DNA of 64,000 nucleotides from Gemmatimonadetes bacterium SCN 70-22 (lineage in GTDB: Bacteria; Gemmatimonadota; Gemmatimonadetes; Gemmatimonadales; Gemmatimonadaceae), in contig MEDZ01000005.1 of assembly GCA_001724275.1 (NCBI GenBank), positions 56,176 through 120,175 on the forward strand. The letters run 5' to 3'. The first letter of the stretch is position 1; each line of letters starts with the position of its first letter. The translations under genes were made by a program, and so were the position numbers. Shown piece after piece: positions 32,801-42,331 of this stretch. The notes under the pieces are model-generated. The model did not search any database. It saw only the letters and a list, made by a program, of their open reading frames with translations, and was not told the DNA's origin.

Positions 32801-35108
32801 GCTTGTCCCGGATGGCCTGCTTCGCGTAGGCCGCGACGGCGCCCAGCTTCGGCACGCGGTCGATGACGGCCGCCACCAGGTGAAAGCGATCCACCTCGTT
32901 CAGGACGACCATGTCGAACGGGGTCGTGGTCGTCCCCTCCTCCCTGAATCCGTGGACGTGGAAGTTGCCGTGATTGGTCCGGCGGTAGGTCAGCCGGTGG
33001 ATGAGCGACGGGTAGCCATGATAGGCGAAGATCACCGGCCGGTCGGTCGTGAAGAGCGTGTCGAAGTCCCGATCGGCAAGGCCATGGGGATGCGCTTCCG
33101 CCGACTGGAGCCGCATGAGATCCACCACGTTGACCACGCGCACCCTGAGCTCCGGGGAGAGGTCACGCAGCAGACTCACCGCGGCCAGGGTCTCCAGCGT
33201 CGGAGTGTCGCCGGCGCAGGCCATGACCACGTCCGGCTCGGTGCCGCGGTCGCTGCTCGCCCACTCCCAGATGCCGATGCCCGCGGTGCAGTGCTTGATG
33301 GCGGCATCCATGTCGAGGTACTGGAGAGCCGGCTGCTTCCCGGCCACGATGACGTTGACGTAGTTGCGGCTCCGCAGGCAGTGGTCGGCGACGCTGAGCA
33401 GCGTGTTGGCGTCGGGCGGCAGGTAGACGCGGATGACGTCCGCCTTCTTGTTCATCACCACGTCCAGGAAGCCCGGGTCCTGGTGCGAGAAGCCGTTGTG
33501 GTCCTGCCGCCAGACGTGAGATGTCAACAGGTAGTTGAGCGACGCGATGGGGCGCCGCCACGGGATATCGCCCGTGACCTCGAGCCACTTGGCGTGCTGG
33601 TTGAACATCGAGTCCACGATGTGGATGAAGGCCTCGTAGCAGGAGAACAGGCCGTGGCGACCGGTGAGCAGGTATCCCTCGAGCCACCCCTGGCAGGTAT
33701 GCTCGGAGAGGATCTCCATCACGCGACCGTCGGCGGCCAGTTCCTCATCGTCCGGCGCACGATCGGCTACCCAGGTGCGGTCCGTGACCTCGAAGAGTGC
33801 GCCGAGGCGATTGGACGTCGTCTCGTCAGGGCCGACGATGCGGAAGTTCCGCCGCTCCATGTTCAGCCGCATCACGTCGCGCAGGAAGGCGCCGAGCACA
33901 CGCGTCGCCTCTGCCACCTCCACACCGGGCGTCGGTACGGCGATGGCGTAGTCGCGGAAATCGGGGAGCCGGAGATCGTGGAGGAGCAATCCGCCATTGG
34001 CGTGCGGGTTGGCTCCCATCCTCCGGCGCCCCTCGGGTGCCAGTGCCGCCAGTTCGGGGATCAGGGTTCCGGCCTCGTCGAAGAGTTCCTCGGGGCGGTA
34101 GCTCCGCATCCACTCTTCCAGGAGCCGCACGTGATTCGGCCTCGTCGCCAGCTCCGCCAGCGGCACCTGGTGCGAGCGCCAGCTGTCCTCCGTCTTCCGG
34201 CCGTCGACCTCCCTCGGCCCAGTCCAGCCCTTGGGGGTGCGCAGGATGATCATCGGCCACCGGGGACGCTCGACCTCACCGTCGTCGCGCGCGGCCGATT
34301 GGATCGCGCGGATCCGTTCGACCACGGTGTCGAGCGTCGCCGCCATCGTCTGGTGCACGGCCGCGGGCTCCGCGCCCTCGACGAGGTACGGCTCGTAGCC
34401 GTAGCCGCGGAAAAGGCTCGCCAGCTCCTCGTCGCCGATCCGGGCGAGGATCGTGGGGCTCGCGATCTTGTAGCCGTTCAGGTGCAGGATGGGCAGCACC
34501 GCGCCGTCGGTGACCGGGTTCAGGAACTTGTTCGAGTGCCACGCCGCGGCGAGCGGCCCGGTCTCGGCCTCTCCGTCGCCCACCACACACGCGACGATGA
34601 GATCGGGGTTGTCGAAGGCGGCGCCGTATGCGTGGGCCAGCGAGTAGCCGAGCTCTCCCCCCTCGTTGATGGAGCCGGGCGTCTCCGGCGCCGCGTGGCT
34701 CGGGATTCCACGGGGGAAGGAGAACTGCTTGAAGAGCCGCTGCACCCCCGTGATGTCGCGGGAGACGTCGGGGTACAGCTCCGTGTAGCTGCCTTCCAGG
34801 TACGTGTTCGCGACCACGGCCGGCCCACCGTGTCCGGGCCCCGCGACGAAGATCATGTCCAGGTCGTCGCGTCGGATGACGCGATTGAGGTGCGCGTAGA
34901 TGAAGTTCAGCCCCGGCGTGGTCCCCCAGTGGCCCAGCAGTCGTGGCTTGATGTGCTCCAGTGTCAGCGCCTTGCGGAGCAAGGGGTTGTCGAGCAGGTA
35001 GATCTGCCCGACCGACAGATAGTTTGCGGCGCGCCAGTAGGCGTCGATCGAGTGCAGCTCGGGCGGTGAGAGGGGTCCGCTGGCCGCAGTGGCGCGTGTC
35101 ATCGTCAT
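32721..35108 (-). CDS. xfp: xylulose 5-phosphate/fructose 6-phosphate phosphoketolase
   Basis: 795 aa. Splits xylulose 5-phosphate or fructose 6-phosphate with phosphate to acetyl phosphate plus a C3 or C4 sugar phosphate, using thiamine diphosphate. Features: [20 protein letters not shown] near residue 90, the TPP-binding [19 protein letters not shown] near residue 176, and [14 protein letters not shown] at the C-terminus. The start ATG 35108 is chosen for GGAGGCGGGAACG directly upstream; ATG 35138 would overlap glgP by 13 bases. Co-transcribed with glgP. An internal fragment of a second copy is at 19794-20030. No acetate kinase or phosphotransacetylase is in the window. Confidence 0.95.
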   Translation of the reverse strand: MTMTRATAASGPLSPPELHSIDAYWRAANYLSVGQIYLLDNPLLRKALTLEHIKPRLLGHWGTTPGLNFIYAHLNRVIRRDDLDMIFVAGPGHGGPAVVANTYLEGSYTELYPDVSRDITGVQRLFKQFSFPRGIPSHAAPETPGSINEGGELGYSLAHAYGAAFDNPDLIVACVVGDGEAETGPLAAAWHSNKFLNPVTDGAVLPILHLNGYKIASPTILARIGDEELASLFRGYGYEPYLVEGAEPAAVHQTMAATLDTVVERIRAIQSAARDDGEVERPRWPMIILRTPKGWTGPREVDGRKTEDSWRSHQVPLAELATRPNHVRLLEEWMRSYRPEELFDEAGTLIPELAALAPEGRRRMGANPHANGGLLLHDLRLPDFRDYAIAVPTPGVEVAEATRVLGAFLRDVMRLNMERRNFRIVGPDETTSNRLGALFEVTDRTWVADRAPDDEELAADGRVMEILSEHTCQGWLEGYLLTGRHGLFSCYEAFIHIVDSMFNQHAKWLEVTGDIPWRRPIASLNYLLTSHVWRQDHNGFSHQDPGFLDVVMNKKADVIRVYLPPDANTLLSVADHCLRSRNYVNVIVAGKQPALQYLDMDAAIKHCTAGIGIWEWASSDRGTEPDVVMACAGDTPTLETLAAVSLLRDLSPELRVRVVNVVDLMRLQSAEAHPHGLADRDFDTLFTTDRPVIFAYHGYPSLIHRLTYRRTNHGNFHVHGFREEGTTTTPFDMVVLNEVDRFHLVAAVIDRVPKLGAVAAYAKQAIRDKLIEHTQYIAEHGDDMPEIRDWVWPAR

Positions 35109-35125
35109 CGTTCCCGCCTCCATTG

Positions 35126-37729
35126 TCATCGCTGCCACAGGATGTCCAGCGCTTCCAGCGGAATCCGCGCCTGGGGGTGGTACGGCACCAGACGTGGTGT
35201 GTAGTCTCCCGCGTCTCGCGAGGCGGGAACGCTCGCTTCGTACTCGTAGCCACCTAACGATCCCTCCACCGCCCGGGCACCCATCGTCTCTCTACCCATC
35301 GCCCGAGCGCGCGTCATCACCCAGCGCGTCGGCTCGCCGTCGTCGGAAAACGCGCCATTGGAAGGCTCGGCGTAGAGTTCGACGCGCACCGACTCAGGGT
35401 CAAGCCCGCCCAGATGGACCTCCACGATGAACTCGTGGCGGCCAGAGTGCGTCTCCACGCGCGTCGGGCCGAAGCGCGCCTCACCCCAGAGCTCGGTGAG
35501 GTGACGTTCCCACTTGCCCAGCCGGTCCGCCATCAGGCCCCCGTCTGCGGCCCGCGCGCGATAGGCCTCCGCGGCGGGCAGGTAGAAGCGCTCCGTGTAC
35601 TCGCGCACGGTGCGGTTGGTGGAGAAGCGCGACGTCAACGCCGCCATGCTCGCGCGCATGCGCGCGAGCCAGGCCGTAGGGATCCCGCGCTCGTCACGGG
35701 CGTAGAACGCCGGGACGACCTCGCGTTCGAGCAGCGCGTAAAGCGTCTCCGCCTCGGCGGAATCCCACGTCGGATCATCGCCACGCTCGTGGCCATCGCC
35801 CAAGGCCCACCCGACGTCCGGGGTGTACGCCTCGGCCCACCATCCATCCAGCTCCGACAGGTTGAGTCCCCCGTTGACGAGGACCTTCATGCCACTCGTC
35901 CCGCTCGCCTCCCAAGGGCGGCGCGGCGTGTTGATCCAGAGATCCACGCCCTGCACCAGGTGCTCGGCGAGGAGCAGGTCGTAGTCGGGGATGAAGATGA
36001 TGCGCCCCTCCACCTCCGGATGGCGACTGAAGCGAACCCACTCAGCGATCATCGCCTGGCCGGCAGTGTCGGCGGGATGCGCCTTACCGGCGATGACGAG
36101 CTGCACCGGGTGGTCGGGGTCGGTGAGCAGGCGGAGCAGTCGCTCGCGGTCATGGAGTAGGAGGGTCGGGCGTTTGTAGGTCGCGAAGCGGCGGGCGAAG
36201 CCGATGGTCAGCACAGCAGGGTCGAGCGCCGTCTGCGCTCTCTCCACCTGCGTCGATTGCGCGCCCGCCGAGACGAGCTCCCTTGGCAAGCGCTCGCGCA
36301 CGTAGTTCACCAGACCTTCGCGGTTTGCGGTACGAAGCGCCCAGAGGTCAGCATCGGGAACGCTCGCCAGTCCGTGACCCACGGCCTCCATGGTGCCGCG
36401 CCAACGGTCGGCGCCACACGCCTCCGTCCACAGTGCGTCGGCGGCGGCGGAGTCCCACGTAGGGACGTGGATGCCGTTCGTCACATGCCCGATCGGAACC
36501 TCGTGCTCCGGTCGCCTCGGGAAGAGTGGGCCGAAGAGCCGGCGGCTCACCGCACCGTGCAGCCGACTCACGCCGTTCACGGCTCCGCTGCCGCGCAGGG
36601 CGAGGTACGCCATGTTGAACGCCTCGCCACGATCGTGCGGATTCTCGCGACCCAGCGCCAGCAGGTCGTCCAGAGGGACCCCGAGCTCCTGCTTCGCGTA
36701 CCGCCCCAGGTATTGCTCCACGAGCGACGGCGCGAAGCGGTCGAAGCCGGCCGGCACGGCAGTGTGCGTGGTGAAGAGATTCCCCGCTCGGGTGGCCGTC
36801 AGGGCCGTCTCGAACGAGCACCCGTTCTGCTCCGCGAAGCGCCGTGCGCGCTCGAGCACGGCCAGCGCCGCGTGCCCCTCATTCAGGTGGCACACCTCCG
36901 GCGCCAGGCCGAGTGTGTCGAGCAGGCGCCAGCCGCCGATGCCCAGCACGATCTCCTGCTGCAGGCGGAGCTCCGGATCGCCGCCATAGAGCTCGCTCGT
37001 GATGGCGCGTGCCGCCGGCGGATTGGCCGGGTCGTTGCTGTCGAGGAGGTACAGGATCCGGCGACCCACGCGCACCTGCCAGGCGCGGAGCCGGATCGGG
37101 TAGGCCGGCCAGGCGAGCTCCACCCGCAGCCACTCGCCCGTCGCATCGCGGACCGGCGTGATCGGCAATTGGCCGGGATCGTTGTATGGGTACAACGCCT
37201 GCTGGCTCCCGTCGGGCCGGATAGCCTGCCGGAAGTAGCCCTGCTGGTAGAGCAGGCCGACGCCGATCACCGGAACGCCGAGATCGCATGCTGCCTTGAG
37301 CTGATCGCCGGCCACATTGCCCAGCCCACCCGAGTAGATGGGGAGCGCTTCGCTCAGGGCGAACTCCATGCAGAAATACGCTACGCCGGTGAGCTGGGCG
37401 TCGGGGTGGGTGCGCTGGAACCAGGCCGGCGCATCCAGATGTCGACGCCGGTGCTCCAGCAGTCGCTCGATCCGTTTCCGATTGGCGGGACCGGCGAGAA
37501 ATGCCTCGAGCCGTGCCTTCGAGACTGTCTGCAGCACGACCCACGGATTGTGTGTCGCGGCCCAGAGCTCGGGGTCCAGCAGCGCCCAGAGCTCGTCGCC
37601 CCGATGATTCCACGCCCAGCGCACATCGAGGGCAAGCTCCGTCAATGAGTCCACGGTCGGTGCGTGGCGTGGTTCCTCAGGGGACGCAGTCTCCGGTTTC
37701 CGACGCGAAGGTCGTTTCGGTGGTGGCAT
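35126..37729 (-). CDS. glgP: alpha-glucan (glycogen) phosphorylase
   Basis: 867 aa, the alpha-glucan phosphorylase subfamily with an N-terminal DUF3417 region ([19 protein letters not shown]). Releases glucose 1-phosphate from glycogen or maltodextrin. The pyridoxal-phosphate lysine lies in [20 protein letters not shown] near residue 620; substrate motif [11 protein letters not shown] near residue 120. The open frame runs 420 codons further upstream but only as noncoding shadow. ATG 37729 is preferred over 37738 because GAGG is nine bases upstream. Followed directly by xfp, coupling glycogen breakdown to phosphoketolase cleavage. Operator at 37861-37909. Confidence 0.94.
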   Translation of the reverse strand: MPPPKRPSRRKPETASPEEPRHAPTVDSLTELALDVRWAWNHRGDELWALLDPELWAATHNPWVVLQTVSKARLEAFLAGPANRKRIERLLEHRRRHLDAPAWFQRTHPDAQLTGVAYFCMEFALSEALPIYSGGLGNVAGDQLKAACDLGVPVIGVGLLYQQGYFRQAIRPDGSQQALYPYNDPGQLPITPVRDATGEWLRVELAWPAYPIRLRAWQVRVGRRILYLLDSNDPANPPAARAITSELYGGDPELRLQQEIVLGIGGWRLLDTLGLAPEVCHLNEGHAALAVLERARRFAEQNGCSFETALTATRAGNLFTTHTAVPAGFDRFAPSLVEQYLGRYAKQELGVPLDDLLALGRENPHDRGEAFNMAYLALRGSGAVNGVSRLHGAVSRRLFGPLFPRRPEHEVPIGHVTNGIHVPTWDSAAADALWTEACGADRWRGTMEAVGHGLASVPDADLWALRTANREGLVNYVRERLPRELVSAGAQSTQVERAQTALDPAVLTIGFARRFATYKRPTLLLHDRERLLRLLTDPDHPVQLVIAGKAHPADTAGQAMIAEWVRFSRHPEVEGRIIFIPDYDLLLAEHLVQGVDLWINTPRRPWEASGTSGMKVLVNGGLNLSELDGWWAEAYTPDVGWALGDGHERGDDPTWDSAEAETLYALLEREVVPAFYARDERGIPTAWLARMRASMAALTSRFSTNRTVREYTERFYLPAAEAYRARAADGGLMADRLGKWERHLTELWGEARFGPTRVETHSGRHEFIVEVHLGGLDPESVRVELYAEPSNGAFSDDGEPTRWVMTRARAMGRETMGARAVEGSLGGYEYEASVPASRDAGDYTPRLVPYHPQARIPLEALDILWQR

Positions 37730-37860
37730 TCGCCTCATCCTCGAGAACTCGATCGTGAATAGCCGAACGTCCTGCACGCGTCGGCCGATATTCGCGTGGA
37801 GCTGCCCCGTTCCCGCGTGCAGCCCAGTCGGGCCCACCGCTGATCGGGATCTCGACCTCC

Positions 37861-37909
37861 ACATTGCGACGTGAAGCTGAACGACGCCTGAGCAGTGGAT
37901 GAATGAGGG
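37861..37909 (-). promoter_or_regulatory. TCAG 11-bp direct-repeat operator plus -10 (glgP-xfp)
   Basis: CTGA, CTGA and ATGA on the + strand at 37877, 37888 and 37899; toward glgP the hexamer CAATGT (complement of 37861-37866) is at the standard offset. Confidence 0.76.
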
Positions 37910-38262
37910 ATTGCGTCCCGGCCTGCCGGTGGTCGCGATCGCGTCACGTTGCCCCTCGATCGTCCGTCTGTTCCCCTCCACGATCCCACTCACCGGTGCA
38001 CGTGGCAACGCGGTGCCCTGAGACGTCGGAGGGTGGCAGTGGGCGTGTCGGGGCGGGGGGCGGCACGCAGTCCCGTCCGGCGTTCCCCGACGCTGAGGGG
38101 CGCCGGCCCGGACCAAAGTTCCTCGTTCTCTCCCGATGGCTCCCCCCGCCGGCGTGCGCATAGTTCGTCCCGAGTCGCCTGACGCACCACCGCACCTGAC
38201 GAGGCGCCTCGCGCCACTGAGTGCGCGTCGTCCGACGACGCAGTCCGTGACGTTGCAGTCCA

Positions 38263-38303
38263 GATCCGTTCGCGCACGATCCGTTCGCGTCCGATCCGTC
38301 TCG
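38263..38303 (+). promoter_or_regulatory. three 15-bp direct repeats upstream of porin
   Basis: GATCCGTTCGCGCAC, GATCCGTTCGCGTCC and GATCCGTCTCG follow each other in 15-bp steps, 57 bases before the porin ATG. The spacing and core differ from the TCAG family. It may be an operator for another regulator or a chance repeat; the rest of 37910-38359 shows no gene. Confidence 0.4.
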
Positions 38304-38359
38304 AGTGTACACCGCGCCGCAGCCGGTCCAGCCTGCGGAATCTTCTGGAGCGCACGACC

Positions 38360-39760
38360 ATGTCCGCCACCTCCGTCCTCCTCGCCTTCGGCACGCTCGC
38401 CGTCCTGAGCGCTGCCCCGAGCACCACGCCGGCACTGGCCCAGCAAACCGGGCCGGTCACGGCACCAGACACCGGCGCCGCGCGGCCGACCGCCGCTGCC
38501 CGCGCCCCCACCACCGACTCGACGGCGCAGTCGACCATCCTCGACGTCTTCCGCAAGACCGTGCCGGGCGTCCGCCCCTACGACGCCCGCGGCATCAACG
38601 TCTTCGAGATGCCGAAGCCGGCCACCGCCACGTTCACCGGCCCGACGCTCGATCTCGGCGCGGCCTTCACGCAGTCCTTCCAGGCGCTCGATCACTCCAA
38701 CACGGCCGCACCCCGGATGGTTGGCGGCAAGGACCAGAACCAGCTCCTCGCGATCGGCGCCGGGCTCCCGCTGGCGAGCGCTAATCTGGTGGTGAACGCG
38801 CAGCTCGCGCGCGGCATCGTCGTCTCGCTGGAGAACTACCTGGCCGCGCGCGGCCACGAACAGTTCTACGTCAAGGGTGGCTACCTCCAGATCGACGCCT
38901 CGCCGATCAACATCGCGCCGCTCAACACGCTCATGAAGTACGCAACCGTCAAGGTGGGCATGTTCGAGAACAACTTCGGCGACTCGCACTTCCGCCGCTC
39001 CGACGCTGGCCAGGCGATGTACAACCCATTCGTCGGCAACTACATCGTCGACCCGTTCACGACCGAGGCCGGGGCCGAGGTCTACTTTCGCCGGGGTTCG
39101 GCCTTCGTCATGGGCGCGGTGACCAGCGGCGAGATGCGCGGCTCGGTGGCGACGCCGGAGAAGCGCGGCTGGGCGCGCTACGGCAAGGTCGGCGTCGACA
39201 AGCAGGTCAATCGTGACCTGCGCGTCCGCCTCAGCGGCTCGCTCTACAAGGCGGACCGCTCCCTCAACCAGACGATCTACTCGGGCGACCGCCCCGGCTC
39301 GCGCTACTACGACGTGCTCGTCGACTCGGTGGGCCGCGACCGCTGGAGCGGCAGCATCCAGCCCGGGTTCCGCAACAATGTGCAGGCGCTGCAGATCAAC
39401 CCGTTCGTCAAGTTCCGCGGCCTCGAGGTCTTCGGCTCGCTCGACCGTGGACAGGGGCGGGCCGCCACCGAGACGACCGACCGCAAGCTTTCCCAGGAGG
39501 CCGTGGACGTGGTCTACCGCTTCGCCGGCGACCGGCTCTACGTCGGCGGGCGCTACAACACCGCGACCATGCGACTGCAGGGGATGACAAAGGACGTGGG
39601 CGCCGATCGGCAGGCGCTCGCCGCTGGCTGGCAGATCTCGCCGCTCATCCTGCTCAAGGGTGAGTACGTGACGCAGAAGTACGTCGATTTCCCGACCACC
39701 GACCGCCGCAGCGGCGGCAAGTTCAACGGGTTCGTCATGGAAGGCGTGGTCGCCTTCTGA
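38360..39760 (+). CDS. outer-membrane porin-like beta-barrel protein
   Basis: 466 aa. Signal peptide (LLAFGTLAVLSAAPSTTPALAQ), a linker of 50 low-complexity Ala/Thr/Pro residues, then a barrel-type domain with many alternating strands and an aromatic C-terminal strand ending in VVAF, the usual signal for outer-membrane insertion. Resembles OprO/phosphate-selective or general porins in layout, but I cannot assign a substrate. GGAG lies ten bases upstream of the ATG. Two hairpins follow the stop. Confidence 0.75.
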   Translation: MSATSVLLAFGTLAVLSAAPSTTPALAQQTGPVTAPDTGAARPTAAARAPTTDSTAQSTILDVFRKTVPGVRPYDARGINVFEMPKPATATFTGPTLDLGAAFTQSFQALDHSNTAAPRMVGGKDQNQLLAIGAGLPLASANLVVNAQLARGIVVSLENYLAARGHEQFYVKGGYLQIDASPINIAPLNTLMKYATVKVGMFENNFGDSHFRRSDAGQAMYNPFVGNYIVDPFTTEAGAEVYFRRGSAFVMGAVTSGEMRGSVATPEKRGWARYGKVGVDKQVNRDLRVRLSGSLYKADRSLNQTIYSGDRPGSRYYDVLVDSVGRDRWSGSIQPGFRNNVQALQINPFVKFRGLEVFGSLDRGQGRAATETTDRKLSQEAVDVVYRFAGDRLYVGGRYNTATMRLQGMTKDVGADRQALAAGWQISPLILLKGEYVTQKYVDFPTTDRRSGGKFNGFVMEGVVAF

Positions 39761-39787
39761 CGACGCCCACTACGAACGCGTAGGGAT

Positions 39788-39846
39788 CGGCCCTGCCAAG
39801 GGCCGGATCGGGACCACCGTGGGGCGGGCCAGCATGGCCGCCCCAC
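39788..39846 (+). terminator. double hairpin after porin gene
   Basis: A 7-bp stem CGGCCCT/AGGGCCG with a 4-base loop at 39788-39805 is followed by a larger GC stem at 39819-39846 (GTGGGGCGG with CCGCCCCAC). There is no T-tract, so this is a probable rather than certain terminator. Confidence 0.45.
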
Positions 39847-40027
39847 GCTGTTGCTTTCAGCCTTTTGGGGTTCACCTCCGGCTGCGGAGCATTGGCGTGT
39901 GAGCCATCGAGCCGCACGGGTAGAGCAGCTGCTCACGCCGGTGCGGACGCGTCGCACGAACTCGGGCTCGCCGCCGCGTACGGCTCTACGCAGCGTGCAA
40001 TCGCTGGCGTGACGAGTGCAGTCGATG

Positions 40028-40190
40028 ATGTGCCTGGACAAGGCGATTCACGAGAGGCTGATCGCGCAGTGCGAACAGATCATCGCGGTGCCGTCAGCGG
40101 AGATCGAGCCGATGTAGGGATGGCTCCGGGAGTGGTACCGCGTCTCCTACGAACCGCGGATGAAGCCGAGCGGCACGAAGATGCAGGCAA
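40028..40190 (+). pseudogene. fragment resembling a DUF305-like protein
   Basis: ATG 40028 encodes CLDKAIHERLIAQCEQIIA, then EIEPM and a TAG stop; the same frame continues GWLREWYRVSYEPRMKPSG. The heptad-like EI..M..WL..WY pattern resembles DUF305 and related helical proteins. The internal stop and missing ends mark it as a remnant. The rest of 39847-40257 shows nothing recognisable. Confidence 0.4.
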
Positions 40191-40257
40191 AGCGCCACCG
40201 CGCCACCGGAGGTGGTGGCGCGGTGGCGCGTCAGGTCGCGATCACGTCGCGATCAGC

Positions 40258-40992
40258 TCACGCCTCGCGGACCGTCGCCCCTCGGTCCAGATAGAAGTCC
40301 GGATCGGCCACGAACTTGTCGCGGCAGGTCTGTGAGCAGAAGTGATAGGTGTGCCGGTGATGCTCGACGTGGTGCTCGGCGACGGCCCCCGAAACCTGCA
40401 TCCCGCACACGGGGTCCTGCACCACGTTCTGTGCCTGGTATCGTGGGTCGGTCTCGAGGCTGAGATACAGATCGAGGAAGCGCAGCAACCGGTCCCCGAC
40501 CCACTGCGCGACCGCCTGCTCGTCGGGCGCATCGAGTGAAATGTCCAGGTGATCCTCCTTCGTGAAGTCGAAGAGGACGGGGACCACCTCGACGCGAAAA
40601 AAGACGCTCGCCCCCCCCTTCACCCGGTCCTGCAATACGCCCACCGTCAGCGTGGTCGTCGCCGGAAAGCGAGTGGTGCGTGCGAAGATGCACCGCGTGT
40701 GCACGCCCACGGCCGTCTGGCACTGATCCATCTCGCAGCGCACGAGTGGCATCGCGCCGAGGCGAGTCGTGAGTGCCTCCACGCGCGGGCGAATGACGCG
40801 TCCGAAAAGATCCACGGCCATCTGCTCGAACTTCCGTTCGGCGGCCTCACGCTCGGCCATCGTCGTCTCCATCTCCCGGCTCTGCCGCGCCCTCGCCGTA
40901 TCCGCGGCAGTGATCACCTGCTCCAGCCGCTTCGTGAAGTCAGGTGTGTCGCCCGGACCACCTGATCTCTCGTCATTCGAGGCGTTCCACAT
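40258..40992 (-). CDS. YHS-domain protein with coiled-coil N-terminus
   Basis: 244 aa. Residues 15-75 form a charged helical segment (TKRLEQVITAADTARARQS). The middle part is of mixed composition with CEMDQCQTAVGVHTRC, giving four Cys in a cluster. The C-terminal 45 residues are a YHS domain (VQDPVCGMQVSGAVAEHHVE, then YHFCSQTCRDKF), a small metal-binding module usually found with copper or heavy-metal transporters. Function of the whole is unknown. ATG 40992 has GGGAGGACGCG upstream. Controlled by the operator at 41119-41167. Confidence 0.75.
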   Translation of the reverse strand: MWNASNDERSGGPGDTPDFTKRLEQVITAADTARARQSREMETTMAEREAAERKFEQMAVDLFGRVIRPRVEALTTRLGAMPLVRCEMDQCQTAVGVHTRCIFARTTRFPATTTLTVGVLQDRVKGGASVFFRVEVVPVLFDFTKEDHLDISLDAPDEQAVAQWVGDRLLRFLDLYLSLETDPRYQAQNVVQDPVCGMQVSGAVAEHHVEHHRHTYHFCSQTCRDKFVADPDFYLDRGATVREA

Positions 40993-41118
40993 CGCGTCCT
41001 CCCGCCCGCTGCACGCGGAGCTTCGTTTCGCCATCGTCCGCCGCGACCGTGCGGCCCGCGGCATTCATGGTCCCGGCGCGGCGCCTGCCATCGACAGCCA
41101 CCTGCACCGCACGGGTCG

Positions 41119-41167
41119 AAGATCGCGCCGCGGCCTGAATGGGGGCTGAAGAGCGCATGAGCAATCC
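41119..41167 (-). promoter_or_regulatory. TCAG 11-bp direct-repeat operator plus -10 (YHS gene)
   Basis: CTGA, CTGA and ATGA on the + strand at 41135, 41146 and 41157; toward the YHS gene GATCTT (complement of 41119-41124) is at the standard offset. Confidence 0.72.
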
Positions 41168-41220
41168 ACGGTGGATATGCTCGTCCCATGCAGCGCTGGT
41201 GACCGACTCCGCATGGTCGT

Positions 41221-41263
41221 TCATGCGCCCTTCAGCGGGCGCTCAGCGTGACGTGGTACTCTC
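41221..41263 (+). promoter_or_regulatory. TCAG 11-bp direct-repeat operator plus -10 (LacD/GH57)
   Basis: TCA cores at 41222, 41233 and 41244, then TACTCT at 41258-41263 at the standard offset. Divergently paired with the YHS-gene site. The leader to ATG 41339 is about 70 bases. Confidence 0.8.
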
Positions 41264-41338
41264 GATCTGCCGACGAGCGCCATTGCTAACTGCAGTCGTC
41301 GCGATGCGCCTCGTCCCCGACCTCTCACCCCTCCGCTC

Positions 41339-42331
41339 ATGCTGAGCAAATCCCCTCTTCCGTATGCAGCCGACCGGCAGCTGCCCGCCGCCACCCTGCG
41401 CGGCATCCATCGACTGTCCAACGATGCCGGCATCCTTTCCCTCTGCGCGCTGGACCACCGCGACGCCCTGCGCCTTCTGATCGACCCGGTGCACCCGGAC
41501 ACAGTCAGCAACGCGTCGGTTGTCGCGTACAAGCGGGAGCTCTGCGCCGTGCTCGCCCCCCACGCGTCGGCCGTACTGCTGGACCCTGCGTCGGGCGCCG
41601 AGCACGCGGTCGTCGCCGAAGCGCTACCACACGATGTAGGGCTCGTCGTGAGCGCCGAGGACGACTGTGACGCGGACGAGGACGGCGCGCGCGTCTCCGA
41701 GCTCCTCGTCCGCTGGAGCGCCGCCGACGCGCGGCGGCTCGGCGCCGACGGGGCGTCGCTCGTCGCCTACTACCATCCAGGGCATAGCGAGTCGGCGACT
41801 TGGCAGCTCCGCGAGGTGCGGCAGTTCGTCGAGCGCTGCCGGGAGGGGGCGCTCCCCAGCCTCGTCCAAGCCTTCACCTACCGCCTCGACCCGGAGAGCC
41901 CCGAGTCGTTCGCGCGGCGCAGGCCTGAGCTGGTGATCGAAACGGCACGGCAGGTGACCGCGCTCGGCGTCGACCTGCTCGCCACCGAATTCCCGGGCGA
42001 TGGGCGTTCAACGCAGGACGACGGGCGGCTTCGCGACGCCTGTCTCGAGCTGGACGCCGAATCGAGGGCGCCTTGGGTGCTCTGCGGTGCCGGTGCCACC
42101 TTCAACGAGTTCGCTCAGCAGCTTCGCATCGCCTGCGAGGCCGGAGCCGCAGGCTTCCTGGCGGGGCGAGTCGTGTGGGAGGAGGCGTTCGCGATCGCCG
42201 ACACCGGCGAGCGGCGGCGTTGGTTGCGCACGGTGGCGGCCGACCGCCTGCGCCGCCTCGCCGACATCGCCGGCACCCACGGCCGACCCTGGTGGGCTGG
42301 GAGGACGATGCCATGGAGGGCGACACCATGA
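41339..42331 (+). CDS. LacD-like class I aldolase (tagatose-bisphosphate aldolase family)
   Basis: 330 aa. Belongs to the DeoC/LacD class I aldolase fold: LCALDHRDALR near residue 35, DPASGAEH near residue 81, SLVAYYHPG near residue 141, LLATEFPG, and a late GAGATFNEFAQQLRIACEAG. LacD cleaves tagatose 1,6-bisphosphate and often other ketose bisphosphates; the true substrate here is not known. It could serve as a second fructose-bisphosphate aldolase. Stop and start of the GH57 gene overlap by four bases (ATGA). Operator at 41221-41263. Confidence 0.85.
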   Translation: MLSKSPLPYAADRQLPAATLRGIHRLSNDAGILSLCALDHRDALRLLIDPVHPDTVSNASVVAYKRELCAVLAPHASAVLLDPASGAEHAVVAEALPHDVGLVVSAEDDCDADEDGARVSELLVRWSAADARRLGADGASLVAYYHPGHSESATWQLREVRQFVERCREGALPSLVQAFTYRLDPESPESFARRRPELVIETARQVTALGVDLLATEFPGDGRSTQDDGRLRDACLELDAESRAPWVLCGAGATFNEFAQQLRIACEAGAAGFLAGRVVWEEAFAIADTGERRRWLRTVAADRLRRLADIAGTHGRPWWAGRTMPWRATP

